A stretch of DNA of 64,000 nt from Chryseobacterium pennae (GTDB lineage Bacteria; Bacteroidota; Bacteroidia; Flavobacteriales; Weeksellaceae), in contig NZ_QNVT01000002.1 in the NCBI RefSeq assembly GCF_003385515.1, forward strand, positions 62,001 through 126,000, in the 5' to 3' direction. A program made the translations under genes and the position numbers. Shown one piece after another: positions 8,052 through 16,631 of the stretch. Numbering within the stretch: the stretch's first letter is position 1; the number at the start of each line of letters is the position of its first letter. The notes below the pieces were generated by a model. It saw only the letters and a program-made list of their open reading frames with translations. It was not told where the DNA came from and searched no databases.

Positions 8052-9167
8052 TTACTGGGGAGTGTCTGGAACATCATCACTCGATTTTGCCCAACGTATT
8101 GGATAGCCGTTTTTAGTTTCTTTTAAATCGGTACGTTCCATTTTTATCAAATCACTTTTTATATAATACTTATCTTTTTCTTTGTAGATAAACGCTAAAG
8201 GATCTATAGCAGATTGATTATTATCAAAAATATATAACTTATTGTCTGTGGATTTGTAGTTAATTTTATAATTAAATTGAATATCTCCACTAAATCCAAA
8301 TTCATTATTATCCTTAGAAATATTTATGTAGTAGTTTCCTTGTTTTTCGCTGTCAATCTTATAAGGATAAAGCCAGTAAATACCATCCCAATTTATTTTT
8401 TGTGTTATCGTTGAGTTCGTAGATAAGTCTTCTACTTTTTCATTATCTTTTTTAAATACTACTACATAATTTTTTGAGGAATCAAGATCTTTAATATCAA
8501 TGATTATAGATTTATAATCTGGAACCGTAATCAGATCTTTTTCTAAATCTAAGCTAAGTAGATGATTATTATCTATTTTTTTAATCTTGGAATAATTTTC
8601 ATAGTCTGCAGGACAACAGGATTTCAAATCATTCTCTGTCATGCTTCCGTAATATTTTATAAAAGTATTATATGATTGATTATAAATTTTTTGTTTATTC
8701 GTTTTTACAAAATTTTGAAACCCCATATCATTGTAAATCTTTTCAAATAAGGGAAGAATTGATCCAGAATTTATTTTTTTTGAAATAGTATAATTTATAG
8801 GTAAATAATTTGATTCTTTTTCATTCCCCATAAAATTAAAACCAACATTATATTTTACATTAATATCAGTCTTATGATTACTTAGAACTTTTATGTTTTT
8901 TCCATCAATATTATCTGACTCTAAAAATTGCTTAGTAATATAGATTGTATCATGCTTGTTTATAACTTCATAGTCTTCATTAATGCTTTCATCTATCGAT
9001 GTTAGCTCACCAATTGATACATTCAAATCATTATTAATTTTAATGTTTAAATAATTTTTTGACTCTGTTGAGAGTTTTTCAGATGATTGAAGACCTTCTT
9101 TCTTGTTATTTTTTTGACAACTAAATATTGAAAAAGTACTGATTAATAAATAGATTAAATATTTCAT
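8052..9167 (-). CDS. Lipoprotein of unknown function, candidate immunity protein
   Basis: 371 residues with a signal peptide and lipobox (FSIFSC, Cys17). The residues after the Cys are QKNNKK, not acidic, so the surface-export signal is absent and a periplasm-facing lipoprotein is more likely. The body is rich in Lys, Asn and Ile, visibly more A+T-rich in coding than the housekeeping genes here. No known domain was recognised. It starts 34 bp after the preceding lipoprotein, which itself overlaps the effector-like gene. Signal peptides of the two lipoproteins are alike (both begin MKYL and end FSC). Periplasmic immunity to the upstream hydrolase is an inference from position and localisation. 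Confidence 0.6.
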   Translation of the reverse strand: MKYLIYLLISTFSIFSCQKNNKKEGLQSSEKLSTESKNYLNIKINNDLNVSIGELTSIDESINEDYEVINKHDTIYITKQFLESDNIDGKNIKVLSNHKTDINVKYNVGFNFMGNEKESNYLPINYTISKKINSGSILPLFEKIYNDMGFQNFVKTNKQKIYNQSYNTFIKYYGSMTENDLKSCCPADYENYSKIKKIDNNHLLSLDLEKDLITVPDYKSIIIDIKDLDSSKNYVVVFKKDNEKVEDLSTNSTITQKINWDGIYWLYPYKIDSEKQGNYYINISKDNNEFGFSGDIQFNYKINYKSTDNKLYIFDNNQSAIDPLAFIYKEKDKYYIKSDLIKMERTDLKETKNGYPIRWAKSSDDVPDTPQ

Positions 9168-9201
9168 TACTTTATTTTAAGGTTTTATTATTAACCCAAT
9201 T

Positions 9202-10185
9202 TTATTCTCTTATAAGCTCTAGCCAATCCTGATTAATAAAGCGCTTACTTCTAATAAAACATTTTCCATTATCATATTTAAGATAAAAATCATCTACATC
9301 ATCCTGATCACATTTTCCTTTAGCATGTAGAATACTTTTTTCATCTATCAATCTGTACTCACCTTCACAACCATAATCTTCTGAATATTTAGCATCAATA
9401 CTTAAAACAGCTTTGGTTAAAGATTTAATTGTAATAAAATATCCTAAAGAAACTTTTTCTTTGGTATTGTTACTTATTGCATCTGCATAAATTTTAAAAC
9501 TACCTATTAAGTTTGTATTTTTCGTTGTTTCAGCATTTTCTATTTGAGATGGCTTTTTTTCTATTTTTGTATTATCAGTCTTTTTATTTTTTACTAATTT
9601 AATTTTCCCAGATTCATTTATATAATATTCAGACCAACCTTTCACAATTGAGCCAGATTCATCTTCTGATAAATTAAGTAGAAAAATTTTATTATTATCT
9701 ATATAGTAATAAAGCTGTTTTACAGTAAGGGCTTCAATATAATTTATTGATTCATAAATAACAATTGAATCCATTATTATTTTATCTTTTTTTATGAATA
9801 GGGTCACCTGATTATAAATATCTGCATTTTCAAGATTTCTTGGAGTTGTTTTTTCAATGTACAATTCCAAAGCATTATTAAGGTTTCCAATAATTCTTTT
9901 TCCTTTAAGTGAGTCTAATTTTGAATAGTCAAAATTAATTTTAGATAATACACATTTTAAATCATCCTGTTTAACTTTTTCTTCTGAACGATTAAAATAA
10001 GATGATGTTAGCAGACAAGAAGTATTTATCTGGCTTACAAAATCTAAATCAGATATCAGCTTATCACCATTCCATTGATTATTTATAGAAGCTTGATTGG
10101 AATTATTTATTTTATCCGATTTATTGGTTATTTTTTTACAAGAAAACGTAGTAAAAAAACACATTAGAATTACTAAATATTTCAT
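9202..10185 (-). CDS. Lipoprotein translationally coupled to the effector-like gene, candidate immunity protein
   Basis: 327 residues with a lipobox (TTFSC, Cys16) followed by basic KKITNK, so probably periplasm-facing. Two parts are seen: residues about 35-200, and after a Lys/Thr/Asn-rich linker a compact C-terminal domain (LIGSFKIYADAIS to the end) with three Cys, which is beta-rich and of a size typical of inhibitor-like folds. Its ATG shares one base with the stop codon of the 929-residue gene (TAATG), so translation is coupled. Effector/immunity pairs commonly show this, but no homology to a named immunity family was recognised. Confidence 0.65.
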   Translation of the reverse strand: MKYLVILMCFFTTFSCKKITNKSDKINNSNQASINNQWNGDKLISDLDFVSQINTSCLLTSSYFNRSEEKVKQDDLKCVLSKINFDYSKLDSLKGKRIIGNLNNALELYIEKTTPRNLENADIYNQVTLFIKKDKIIMDSIVIYESINYIEALTVKQLYYYIDNNKIFLLNLSEDESGSIVKGWSEYYINESGKIKLVKNKKTDNTKIEKKPSQIENAETTKNTNLIGSFKIYADAISNNTKEKVSLGYFITIKSLTKAVLSIDAKYSEDYGCEGEYRLIDEKSILHAKGKCDQDDVDDFYLKYDNGKCFIRSKRFINQDWLELIRE

Positions 10186-12974
10186 TATTTTTCTTTTATT
10201 ATTTTTATCGAACTGTTATTAAAGTTTCCAGAATGCAAGTGCGAATTATGCAACGTTCCACCATTTCCTGCCCTTTTTAATTTTTTACAATACTCATTTA
10301 CTCCCTTTAAAACTTCAGTAAAATGAAAGAATATTGCACTGTCAATTACTTTTTGGTCTTGAATAATATTTCCTAGATAGAAAGTATCAACACTTCTACC
10401 ATTACAATGTTCCTGACTTGGAAAACTTGATCCTTCTGAAAAACAACTTCCTGAAGTGGTTACCTTATATCCTGATCTTGCAAGATACCCAATAAATCCA
10501 GCAAATGCATTTGCTCCAGTAAATTTTCTTTGGGTTTTATTAAATATATACGAAATCCTAACATCACCATTTGAATAATTTAAAGTATCTGGCATTCTAA
10601 CTAGTTCAACATCGTTTTTTCCAGCAGAATAAAGAAGCCAAATAATTCCTTTTTTTGGATGGCTGCCATATTCTGCAATATCTCCATTAATATATTTAAC
10701 TCGTCGTGAAGTATTACCCTCTGAAACATTTTTATCTTCAAGAATTTTAGCGTGAGTAGGTTTGGTTTTATATACTTGACCAACACTTTTTTCTTTTGTT
10801 TTGTGCCAATCAACTATGCATATTTCATGTTCCTTATCAGTTGAATCATGATATATATACTTATATTTATTTTCATATCCTGATTTGACTTTCTTAGGTA
10901 TAAATTTCTCAATTATTCCAGTTGAATATATATGATAGGTTACAATATCAGTTGATTTAATATCATTTTTTTCGTTTCTATCAATACCACATGAAAAGTC
11001 TATAGCTTTATAGTTTCCCCCTTCATTTTTACTATCATAATATCTTTCCAAAATTTCTTTCCTTTGTATTCCATCATCATTTTTATCTACACTTCTATTG
11101 TTAGTATATTCATCCGTGCCTTTAGAGTATAATAAGTAATTATCATTTTTACCAACTCCATCAGGAGCAAAAACCTGCAAATAAATATCCTCTGGAGTCT
11201 TTATTTTGTTCTTAGCAGGTTCAAAATACTTTTTCACTTTATCTAATTGTTTAATTTCCCCCATTTGGGCATAGCTCAGTTTCAATTTATTTAAATTATC
11301 ATATCTTAGTTGCGTTCCCTTTGTAGCTGTTGTAGATTTAGGAAATTCACCCATTCCCTCTAAAGCATCTTGTGTGAACTGAATTAATCCAACCGCTCTT
11401 GATGACTTTGCACTCTCTTTATGGAAACTGCTTATTGTTAATTCTTTAGGGTTATCATTTGCTGACTTATATCCTTCTCTATGATGGGCTTTAAAGCTTC
11501 CCCAAGTCTCTACTTTCATCACGGCCATTAAACCGTTGGCCATTTCCATTTTTCTGCTTTCTCCCCATAGTTCAGAGCAGATTTGTACAACTTTCTTCCT
11601 AAACTCACAACTTACTTTTCCTCCCCAAATCAAGTCTTTATATTGCTCTTTACAAATACAACTAGAAGGAGTTTTCCCTTGCTTCGATTCTTTCACCATC
11701 GTTGCACTATTCCCACTCGGCACTTCAGTAGGAGTAGCATCTGCACTCACAGGCATGATGGCAGATTTTACGGAAGTATCATTGTGTATTACTTCTATAA
11801 AATAATCCTGCCTTGCGCTGTCAGTACCAAATTCTTTGGCTTTGTCAAACATTTCTTTTGTTAACAGTACTCCTACAAAACTAGTATCACCAACCAATAC
11901 ACAATCTTTTTCATGAATCAAATCATTAGTCCAACTGAAATTGTCTTCCTCCCATATTTTGATCTTCACTTTTTTATTCTTCATACCCTTTGCTGTAATT
12001 TTTACAGCGACAGCTGTTCCCACTTTGGAAGAATGGAGTCTGTTTCCGTTTCCGTCAACAAATTCAGCACTTAGTATTTTCCCTTGTGGATCATCACTCT
12101 TTTTCCCACCCGTAGTGACTGGGAATTTTGCTGAATTCCCATCAGGTTTAGGTTTGGGCTTCTCTGGAGCTGGAGTTGTTTTAGGTTTTGGTGGTGAGGG
12201 AGTTTGTTTTTTAGGAACCTCTCTTTTTCTTGGAGGTTCTGGATTATGAGTTGGGTTAACTACATTAATATTAGGACTTGCTTTTTGTATATGTTTACTA
12301 ACCACATCAGCAGTTACATAATATTCGTGGGTGGGTCCTTCGTTTTTATCACCTGATGCAGTGCGTGAATTGGCAATCAATACAGCCATTGTGTAAAAAG
12401 GTAATCTGAAAACAGCTTCTGCCATTCCTTTTTCATTCACTCTGCTAAGAACAGGGACAGGGTTTATTTTATTCAAAGCATTTATTGTGGGATTGTGTCC
12501 TTCTCCCTGAGCATCATCTTCCCAAAGGGTAAAAGCAATATTCATCTCAAACATTTCTACACAATATGCCCTTGCAATAATGGTATCTTTATAGCTTAGC
12601 TTTTTACCTTTTGGAATAGGTTTATAGTTAGCATCCAGAAGTTCCACCCTGGTTATTTTAGGTTCTTTAGCCCGTTGTGGATGTACAATCAGTTCTCCAT
12701 AGTCTTCACCCTGACGTACAATGATCTTTATTCCCTTATGAAATAAACTCTTCTGTCCGAAAATATAAGGAACCATTTGACCTTCTTTATCGCTTCCGCC
12801 TTTTCTCCATCCTGTTTTGGTCTGTACCATCACTTCCCAATGTGCTTTTTGAACTTGCAATGGATTTTTAATAGATTGTAAAGGATTCTGCCATCCATTT
12901 ATTGCAGCAACAGAATACATTTCCTGTTTACCTATTACAGGCTTGTCATTTCCGATAATTGTTAATTTTCCCAT
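10185..12974 (-). CDS. Multidomain predicted peptidoglycan-degrading effector (lysozyme-like plus LAS-type metallopeptidase)
   Basis: 929 residues, no signal peptide. Parts in order: a beta-rich N-terminal region with two Ig-like stretches (about 1-225); a Pro/Lys-rich linker (about 245-278); another beta-rich domain (about 298-405); a helical, Cys-containing lysozyme/transglycosylase-like domain (about 440-650) with a candidate catalytic Glu489 (MKVETWG) and the substrate-groove motif SRAVGLIQFT (525-534); a beta domain (about 675-815); and a C-terminal domain with zinc-site geometry of LAS peptidases (VanY/MepA type): His856-x2-Gly859-x3-Asp863 and His912-Leu-His914. It follows a DUF4280 PAAR-like gene by 12 bp and overlaps a lipoprotein gene by one base. 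Delivery through a T6SS-like spike is inferred; catalytic assignments need structure-based checks. Confidence 0.7.
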   Translation of the reverse strand: MGKLTIIGNDKPVIGKQEMYSVAAINGWQNPLQSIKNPLQVQKAHWEVMVQTKTGWRKGGSDKEGQMVPYIFGQKSLFHKGIKIIVRQGEDYGELIVHPQRAKEPKITRVELLDANYKPIPKGKKLSYKDTIIARAYCVEMFEMNIAFTLWEDDAQGEGHNPTINALNKINPVPVLSRVNEKGMAEAVFRLPFYTMAVLIANSRTASGDKNEGPTHEYYVTADVVSKHIQKASPNINVVNPTHNPEPPRKREVPKKQTPSPPKPKTTPAPEKPKPKPDGNSAKFPVTTGGKKSDDPQGKILSAEFVDGNGNRLHSSKVGTAVAVKITAKGMKNKKVKIKIWEEDNFSWTNDLIHEKDCVLVGDTSFVGVLLTKEMFDKAKEFGTDSARQDYFIEVIHNDTSVKSAIMPVSADATPTEVPSGNSATMVKESKQGKTPSSCICKEQYKDLIWGGKVSCEFRKKVVQICSELWGESRKMEMANGLMAVMKVETWGSFKAHHREGYKSANDNPKELTISSFHKESAKSSRAVGLIQFTQDALEGMGEFPKSTTATKGTQLRYDNLNKLKLSYAQMGEIKQLDKVKKYFEPAKNKIKTPEDIYLQVFAPDGVGKNDNYLLYSKGTDEYTNNRSVDKNDDGIQRKEILERYYDSKNEGGNYKAIDFSCGIDRNEKNDIKSTDIVTYHIYSTGIIEKFIPKKVKSGYENKYKYIYHDSTDKEHEICIVDWHKTKEKSVGQVYKTKPTHAKILEDKNVSEGNTSRRVKYINGDIAEYGSHPKKGIIWLLYSAGKNDVELVRMPDTLNYSNGDVRISYIFNKTQRKFTGANAFAGFIGYLARSGYKVTTSGSCFSEGSSFPSQEHCNGRSVDTFYLGNIIQDQKVIDSAIFFHFTEVLKGVNEYCKKLKRAGNGGTLHNSHLHSGNFNNSSIKIIKEK

Positions 12975-12986
12975 ATTTGCGTGTGT

Positions 12987-13490
12987 TTATTCGCAGATGT
13001 TTACATCTTCTTCCTGTTCATCCTGAAATTCTTTGTAGTCAAGCAATGGATTTATATTCTGTTGCTGTTTTGGATCTGCATTCCTAACATTCTGCTGGGT
13101 TATCTCCGCAATTTGCCCATGTTCTTTTATCGTAATTTTCCCTCCCGTTGTACACATCAATTCAGAAAGTTCTGTAATACAACTTTTGTTCATGACTTTT
13201 GTCTTCTCATAAGGTTTTTGCCATTTTCCAGCAGGGGCAAAAGCACAAGGTAAATAACCACCAGAACTTGGTTTCAGCTTGCACTGTCCAAAGCTAGGGC
13301 CAGATGGTGTGAATTGTAGATCATCTTCTGTAACGGCTAAATAATCCGCTTGTCCTTCTTTGTTATTCCAATAATGTTTCTGGTGAGAGGTTACTTTAAA
13401 CTGTGGAAACTGATTCCCTTGATTACACTGGGCTTTTCCTTTTTGGATCACGAAATATTTACCATCGTGAGGGGAAGTATTTTCTGACAT
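12987..13490 (-). CDS. DUF4280 (PAAR-like) spike protein
   Basis: 167 residues, no signal peptide. The pattern is DUF4280: an N-terminal KGKAQCNQG (small Cys-containing turn), QADYLAVTEDD, then PSFGQCKLKPS, LPCAFAPAGKWQKPY, ITELSELMCTTGGKITIKEHGQ. Evenly spaced Cys and the LMC-x-GG-x-I-I-x-x-x-GQ ending are the family hallmarks. DUF4280 proteins are considered PAAR-like tips of contractile injection systems. The acidic tail (DEQEEDVNICE) may bind cargo. Its position directly before the large hydrolase fits a tip that loads that protein. Confidence 0.8.
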   Translation of the reverse strand: MSENTSPHDGKYFVIQKGKAQCNQGNQFPQFKVTSHQKHYWNNKEGQADYLAVTEDDLQFTPSGPSFGQCKLKPSSGGYLPCAFAPAGKWQKPYEKTKVMNKSCITELSELMCTTGGKITIKEHGQIAEITQQNVRNADPKQQQNINPLLDYKEFQDEQEEDVNICE

Positions 13491-13518
13491 CGTATTGTGA
13501 TTTTGGTGTTTTTCAAAT

Positions 13519-14595
13519 TTAGTAATTATCTGTAATTCTTTCTAATAAAAAATCTTCTCTTCGGGTATTTTCACGGCCAAAATATTCAAATCTTGCTTCA
13601 ATTTTATACAATGATAGATTTTCTCGGTTAAAAAGATATTCTGCAAAATGTTCACAATCTATAGGTTTCTTTTCTATATCTGTTTTCTCATCAAACTTGG
13701 AATCTGTAAAGTGTAACCCTTCCAGATTTCGATTGTCAATAGAGATACCTTTTTGCTGAATTTTTACTCTTTCATCATCTACAATATCTTTAGATAATAA
13801 TATGTTTTGAAATTCAAAACGTATCGGCTGAGCATCAAAGATCCAAGGATAAAAATCATAATAAACATCTGAACTCGTCCAGCTTTCTAATTTAGTTCTG
13901 TAGAATGTACCAAACATAAAAGAATTAAATAGCGTACTTTTAAACTTCCGTGAAATGATTTCTGGATTTTCAATGATACCTTTCATCTTTTCAATATAAT
14001 CAGATGAATATTGATCTGGAAAAAAGTTCTTTATGGAATCTAATTCAGAAACAATATCTTCTGTTTTCTTTGTCAGTACTATATCAATAAGTTTTCCTTC
14101 AGGATCTATACTATATCGAATTGGATAGATAACCTCTATGCACATTTTGGCAAGGGTGTCCATTTTGTAATCTGAAGTATCCTCATTTTTTCTGAAGTCA
14201 AATGCTGAAAAGAGAAAGTGATAATACCCGTTTTTAATTCCTTCAAGATCTAATCTTACTTTGTTTTCATACTTTGCAAGGATTGTATCATCAGAATAGG
14301 TAGTCTGGGTAATTTGATAATTTCCCTCCCAGAGTTTAAAGTCAAAAGGAAATTTTCCTTTAGCTGGGAAATCATAAAAGCTTTGATTATTGTCTCTGAT
14401 TTTTTTGTTGAGCTCAAGGATTTCAGATGATGACGGCATATAGATTTTCATTCCCTGAACAATATCCCCCTCAAAACGTTCAGACAAAGAACAATTTTGA
14501 TTATGATACTCCCTTAAATACTCAGGATTTTCAAGCTGTATCTCATTACAGAGATCAGTAAGGGATTGTCCTGATTTGGTGTAATAAATGATCAT
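13519..14595 (-). CDS. LysM-like domain protein of an injection-system module
   Basis: 358 residues from the ATG at 14595; the frame extends to a TTG at 14619, but the domain starts at MIIYY. Residues 1-50 fit a LysM fold (YTKSGQSLTDLCNEI..., then LREYHNQN and IVQGMKIYMPS). The remaining 300 residues are an unrecognised alpha/beta region with many aromatic residues (FDFKLWEGNYQITQTTY, SSDVYYDFYPWIF). There is no signal peptide, so the LysM is not simply a cell-wall anchor of a secreted enzyme. LysM-containing proteins beside PAAR-like and effector genes are often baseplate or adaptor components; that role is inferred. It is the first gene of the five-gene minus-strand run. Confidence 0.6.
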   Translation of the reverse strand: MIIYYTKSGQSLTDLCNEIQLENPEYLREYHNQNCSLSERFEGDIVQGMKIYMPSSSEILELNKKIRDNNQSFYDFPAKGKFPFDFKLWEGNYQITQTTYSDDTILAKYENKVRLDLEGIKNGYYHFLFSAFDFRKNEDTSDYKMDTLAKMCIEVIYPIRYSIDPEGKLIDIVLTKKTEDIVSELDSIKNFFPDQYSSDYIEKMKGIIENPEIISRKFKSTLFNSFMFGTFYRTKLESWTSSDVYYDFYPWIFDAQPIRFEFQNILLSKDIVDDERVKIQQKGISIDNRNLEGLHFTDSKFDEKTDIEKKPIDCEHFAEYLFNRENLSLYKIEARFEYFGRENTRREDFLLERITDNY

Positions 14596-15075
14596 TGAAT
14601 CTGTGTTTTTATGATGCAATAATAAATAAAATTGCTCAATAAAAACATAGGCATTTTCACCATTCTTTGAATTAATATTTCCTGTTATTTTTAATGTTTG
14701 ATTGTTTCCGGCTAAACAGATATTATTTCAACACTTATTCTATTTGTGGTAATTGATGGTGAAAATTTGAAACATTAAGAGTTTCAAGGGATGAAGAAAA
14801 GCTAGGAATATAGCAGTTTATTAGGATGAATCTAAATTATTCAATCGATTTCATTCTTTGGAATCAATCTCAAAAGTTGGAAGGATATATTGTTTCAATT
14901 TAATTTGACGTAAAGTTTTAGCACTTTATCTGATATTGTAAGGGAGCAAAGAATGGAATCAATTTCATTGATTCTTTCTAGGCGAATGCATATCTACGAA
15001 ACTTTTTCTAATCTTCAAACTTTGCGCCTGATTCCAATAAGCTCCACTGATTCCAGTTTTTGTCCCTAAAAGTTA
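14596..15075. other. Intergenic region upstream of the effector module
   Basis: About 480 bp with no convincing gene. A hairpin GAATCAAT / ATTGATTC (loop TTC) lies at 14956-14974, and a similar GGAATCAAT string occurs about 90 bp earlier, so some repeat structure is present. The promoter of the 7.5-14.6 kb module should lie near its left edge, but no strong TAnnTTTG match was found. Confidence 0.5.
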
Positions 15076-15114
15076 AACAAAAAAGAGTTGCAATCCTTTG
15101 AATTACAACTCTTT
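15076..15114 (-). terminator. Terminator of the tRNA-Ala gene
   Basis: Arms AAAGAGTTGCAA (15082-15093) and TTACAACTCTTT (15103-15114). On the minus-strand transcript the single mismatch becomes a G-U wobble, and the hairpin is followed by a U run. It therefore works for the tRNA reading leftward. Confidence 0.75.
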
Positions 15115-15125
15115 GATATAAAAAG

Positions 15126-15199
15126 TGGAGAATACGGGATTCGAACCCGTGACCTTTTGACTGCCAGTCAAACGCGCTAGCCAACTGCGCCAATCCCCC
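15126..15199 (-). tRNA. tRNA-Ala (anticodon GGC)
   Basis: 74 bases fold as a complete cloverleaf. The acceptor stem GGGGGAT / ATTCTCC has the G3-U70 wobble that identifies alanine tRNA; the discriminator base is A. The D stem is GCGC/GCGC, the anticodon stem TTTGA/TCAAA with loop CTGGCAG (anticodon GGC), and the T arm ACGGG-TTCGAAT-CCCGT. The 3' CCA is not encoded. A terminator follows 12 bases downstream. Confidence 0.95.
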
Positions 15200-15304
15200 A
15201 TTTTTGAAGCGGTACAAAAGTAAGTATTTAAATGATATTTGCAAATGTTTTGTTGAAAATTTTATTAAAAAAGAGCTTACAGCAAGTATCATCACACAAA
15301 AACA

Positions 15305-16126
15305 CTATTCAATATTCTCAAAAATGTCAAATTCCGTATTACAGTATCCACAAATTGTTTTCCCAAATAGATAGTTGATGATCATTCTGAGTGATTCCAC
15401 TTCCAGTTTATCAATATAATAACTGAGCCATTGGTAGTTCTTTTCTGGGGAGATTGTTGGAGAGTATTCTTTTTTTGGAAGAGTTGCGGGAACAACAGGA
15501 TATTTCTTCTGATCTTTTACGAAAACAGGATCCTCTTTGTACTGAACAAGGATATTATTTTCGTTCCATAAGGTTAAAGATTCACCACAGCTTGGACAAT
15601 TACATACATATTCTTCGTTTTCACTGTATCGCCATAAAACGGATGATACTTCAGATATTCTGTTGGAAACAGCTAAGGCAATCAGAAAGTGCCTTTTATC
15701 ATATTCGTCTTTTTTCAGGATATCAAATTCCAGCGGAACAGCTATCTGCTTTAATTTATCAAAGGAATGCTTAAATGCATTTTTTATCTCTATAATTTTT
15801 TCTGGATCACATTTACTATGCAAAAAAATAAAATCCATTTCTCCATCACCATTATATTCTGAAAAGATTGCCAATGTATAAAGAAAAGTTTCAATCTTAA
15901 ATTCATGATCTTCTGTCTTTTCAATCAATTCTATAAGATAGGGAAAGGCAGCAAATGTCACTTCATACAGACTCATCTGATGGCTGATATATTCTGTAGT
16001 AATTTCAATCATCAGGTCAATATCAAATGTTTCGGATAGCTTTTGGATTAATTCAGGGATCTCTTCTGAATTATTAAATGCACTGTTTAATTTTTCCCAT
16101 TCTGATATCTCTGTAAGTGGTAGCAT
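15305..16126 (-). CDS. HEAT-like helical protein with a C-terminal four-cysteine site
   Basis: 273 residues, soluble. The N-terminal two thirds are helical, and the stretch ITTEYISHQMSLYEVTFAAFPYLIELIE resembles HEAT-repeat proteins that begin with a short aromatic SLYE-x-T-x-AAFPYL signature. Two Cys pairs, CNCPSC near residue 178 and CGYC near 260, probably bind one zinc ion. Function unknown. Small HEAT-like proteins of this style are frequent among immunity-type genes near polymorphic toxins, and the effector module is 1 kb away across a tRNA; this link is weak. Confidence 0.5.
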   Translation of the reverse strand: MLPLTEISEWEKLNSAFNNSEEIPELIQKLSETFDIDLMIEITTEYISHQMSLYEVTFAAFPYLIELIEKTEDHEFKIETFLYTLAIFSEYNGDGEMDFIFLHSKCDPEKIIEIKNAFKHSFDKLKQIAVPLEFDILKKDEYDKRHFLIALAVSNRISEVSSVLWRYSENEEYVCNCPSCGESLTLWNENNILVQYKEDPVFVKDQKKYPVVPATLPKKEYSPTISPEKNYQWLSYYIDKLEVESLRMIINYLFGKTICGYCNTEFDIFENIE

Positions 16127-16631
16127 AAATATTGTTTATATTTTTGAAAGAAATACTCAATCAGTTCAAGATACCTACTATGAATCTGAATCTTTGCAAT
16201 AAAGGTATCAAATTTTCGAAAGATTCTATCTTTTATAGTATATCAATCCTCCATTGGAGTATTATAAAAGCTTTATTCTTTACCATTTGAATATAAGTTA
16301 GATTATATTACATGAATTAAATACAATAATTCTCTACATATAGACTTAATATTAAAAAAAATCTATATTTTGTATAAAAATAATGATATTTCTCAATATT
16401 TTTTATCAAATAAATGTTTATATTATCATCAAAACAGACTCATTTCGGTTAAAATTATTGATATAACAATCTACAAATTAAACTGTTAAATAAAGTTAAC
16501 ATATCATAAAATAGCGAGCGATCACGCTCATTCTTCGACGTTTACAAAATTGCTTAAAAAACATTTAATACTCAATTCAAAAATAAATAATCATCTTTGC
16601 AGCCTTAAAATCAAATACGCTAGTTTATTTC
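16127..16631. other. Intergenic region before the TonB-dependent receptor
   Basis: 505 bp, very A+T-rich, no gene seen. It contains a hairpin GAGCG-ATCA-CGCTC at 16516-16529, and a near -7 box CATCTTTG at 16592-16599 about 33 bases before the receptor start. I could not identify a -33 element or a regulator site. Confidence 0.55.

Noticed and set aside
11536-12249. Plus-strand frames opposite the large effector-like gene
   Set aside because: Mirror of the Pro-rich linker and beta domain; no start signal or family pattern.
15008-15295. Minus-strand open frame of 95 codons across the tRNA
   Set aside because: It contains the complete tRNA-Ala gene (the LAQLASAFDWQSKGHGFESR string is the translated tRNA) and is a known kind of false gene.
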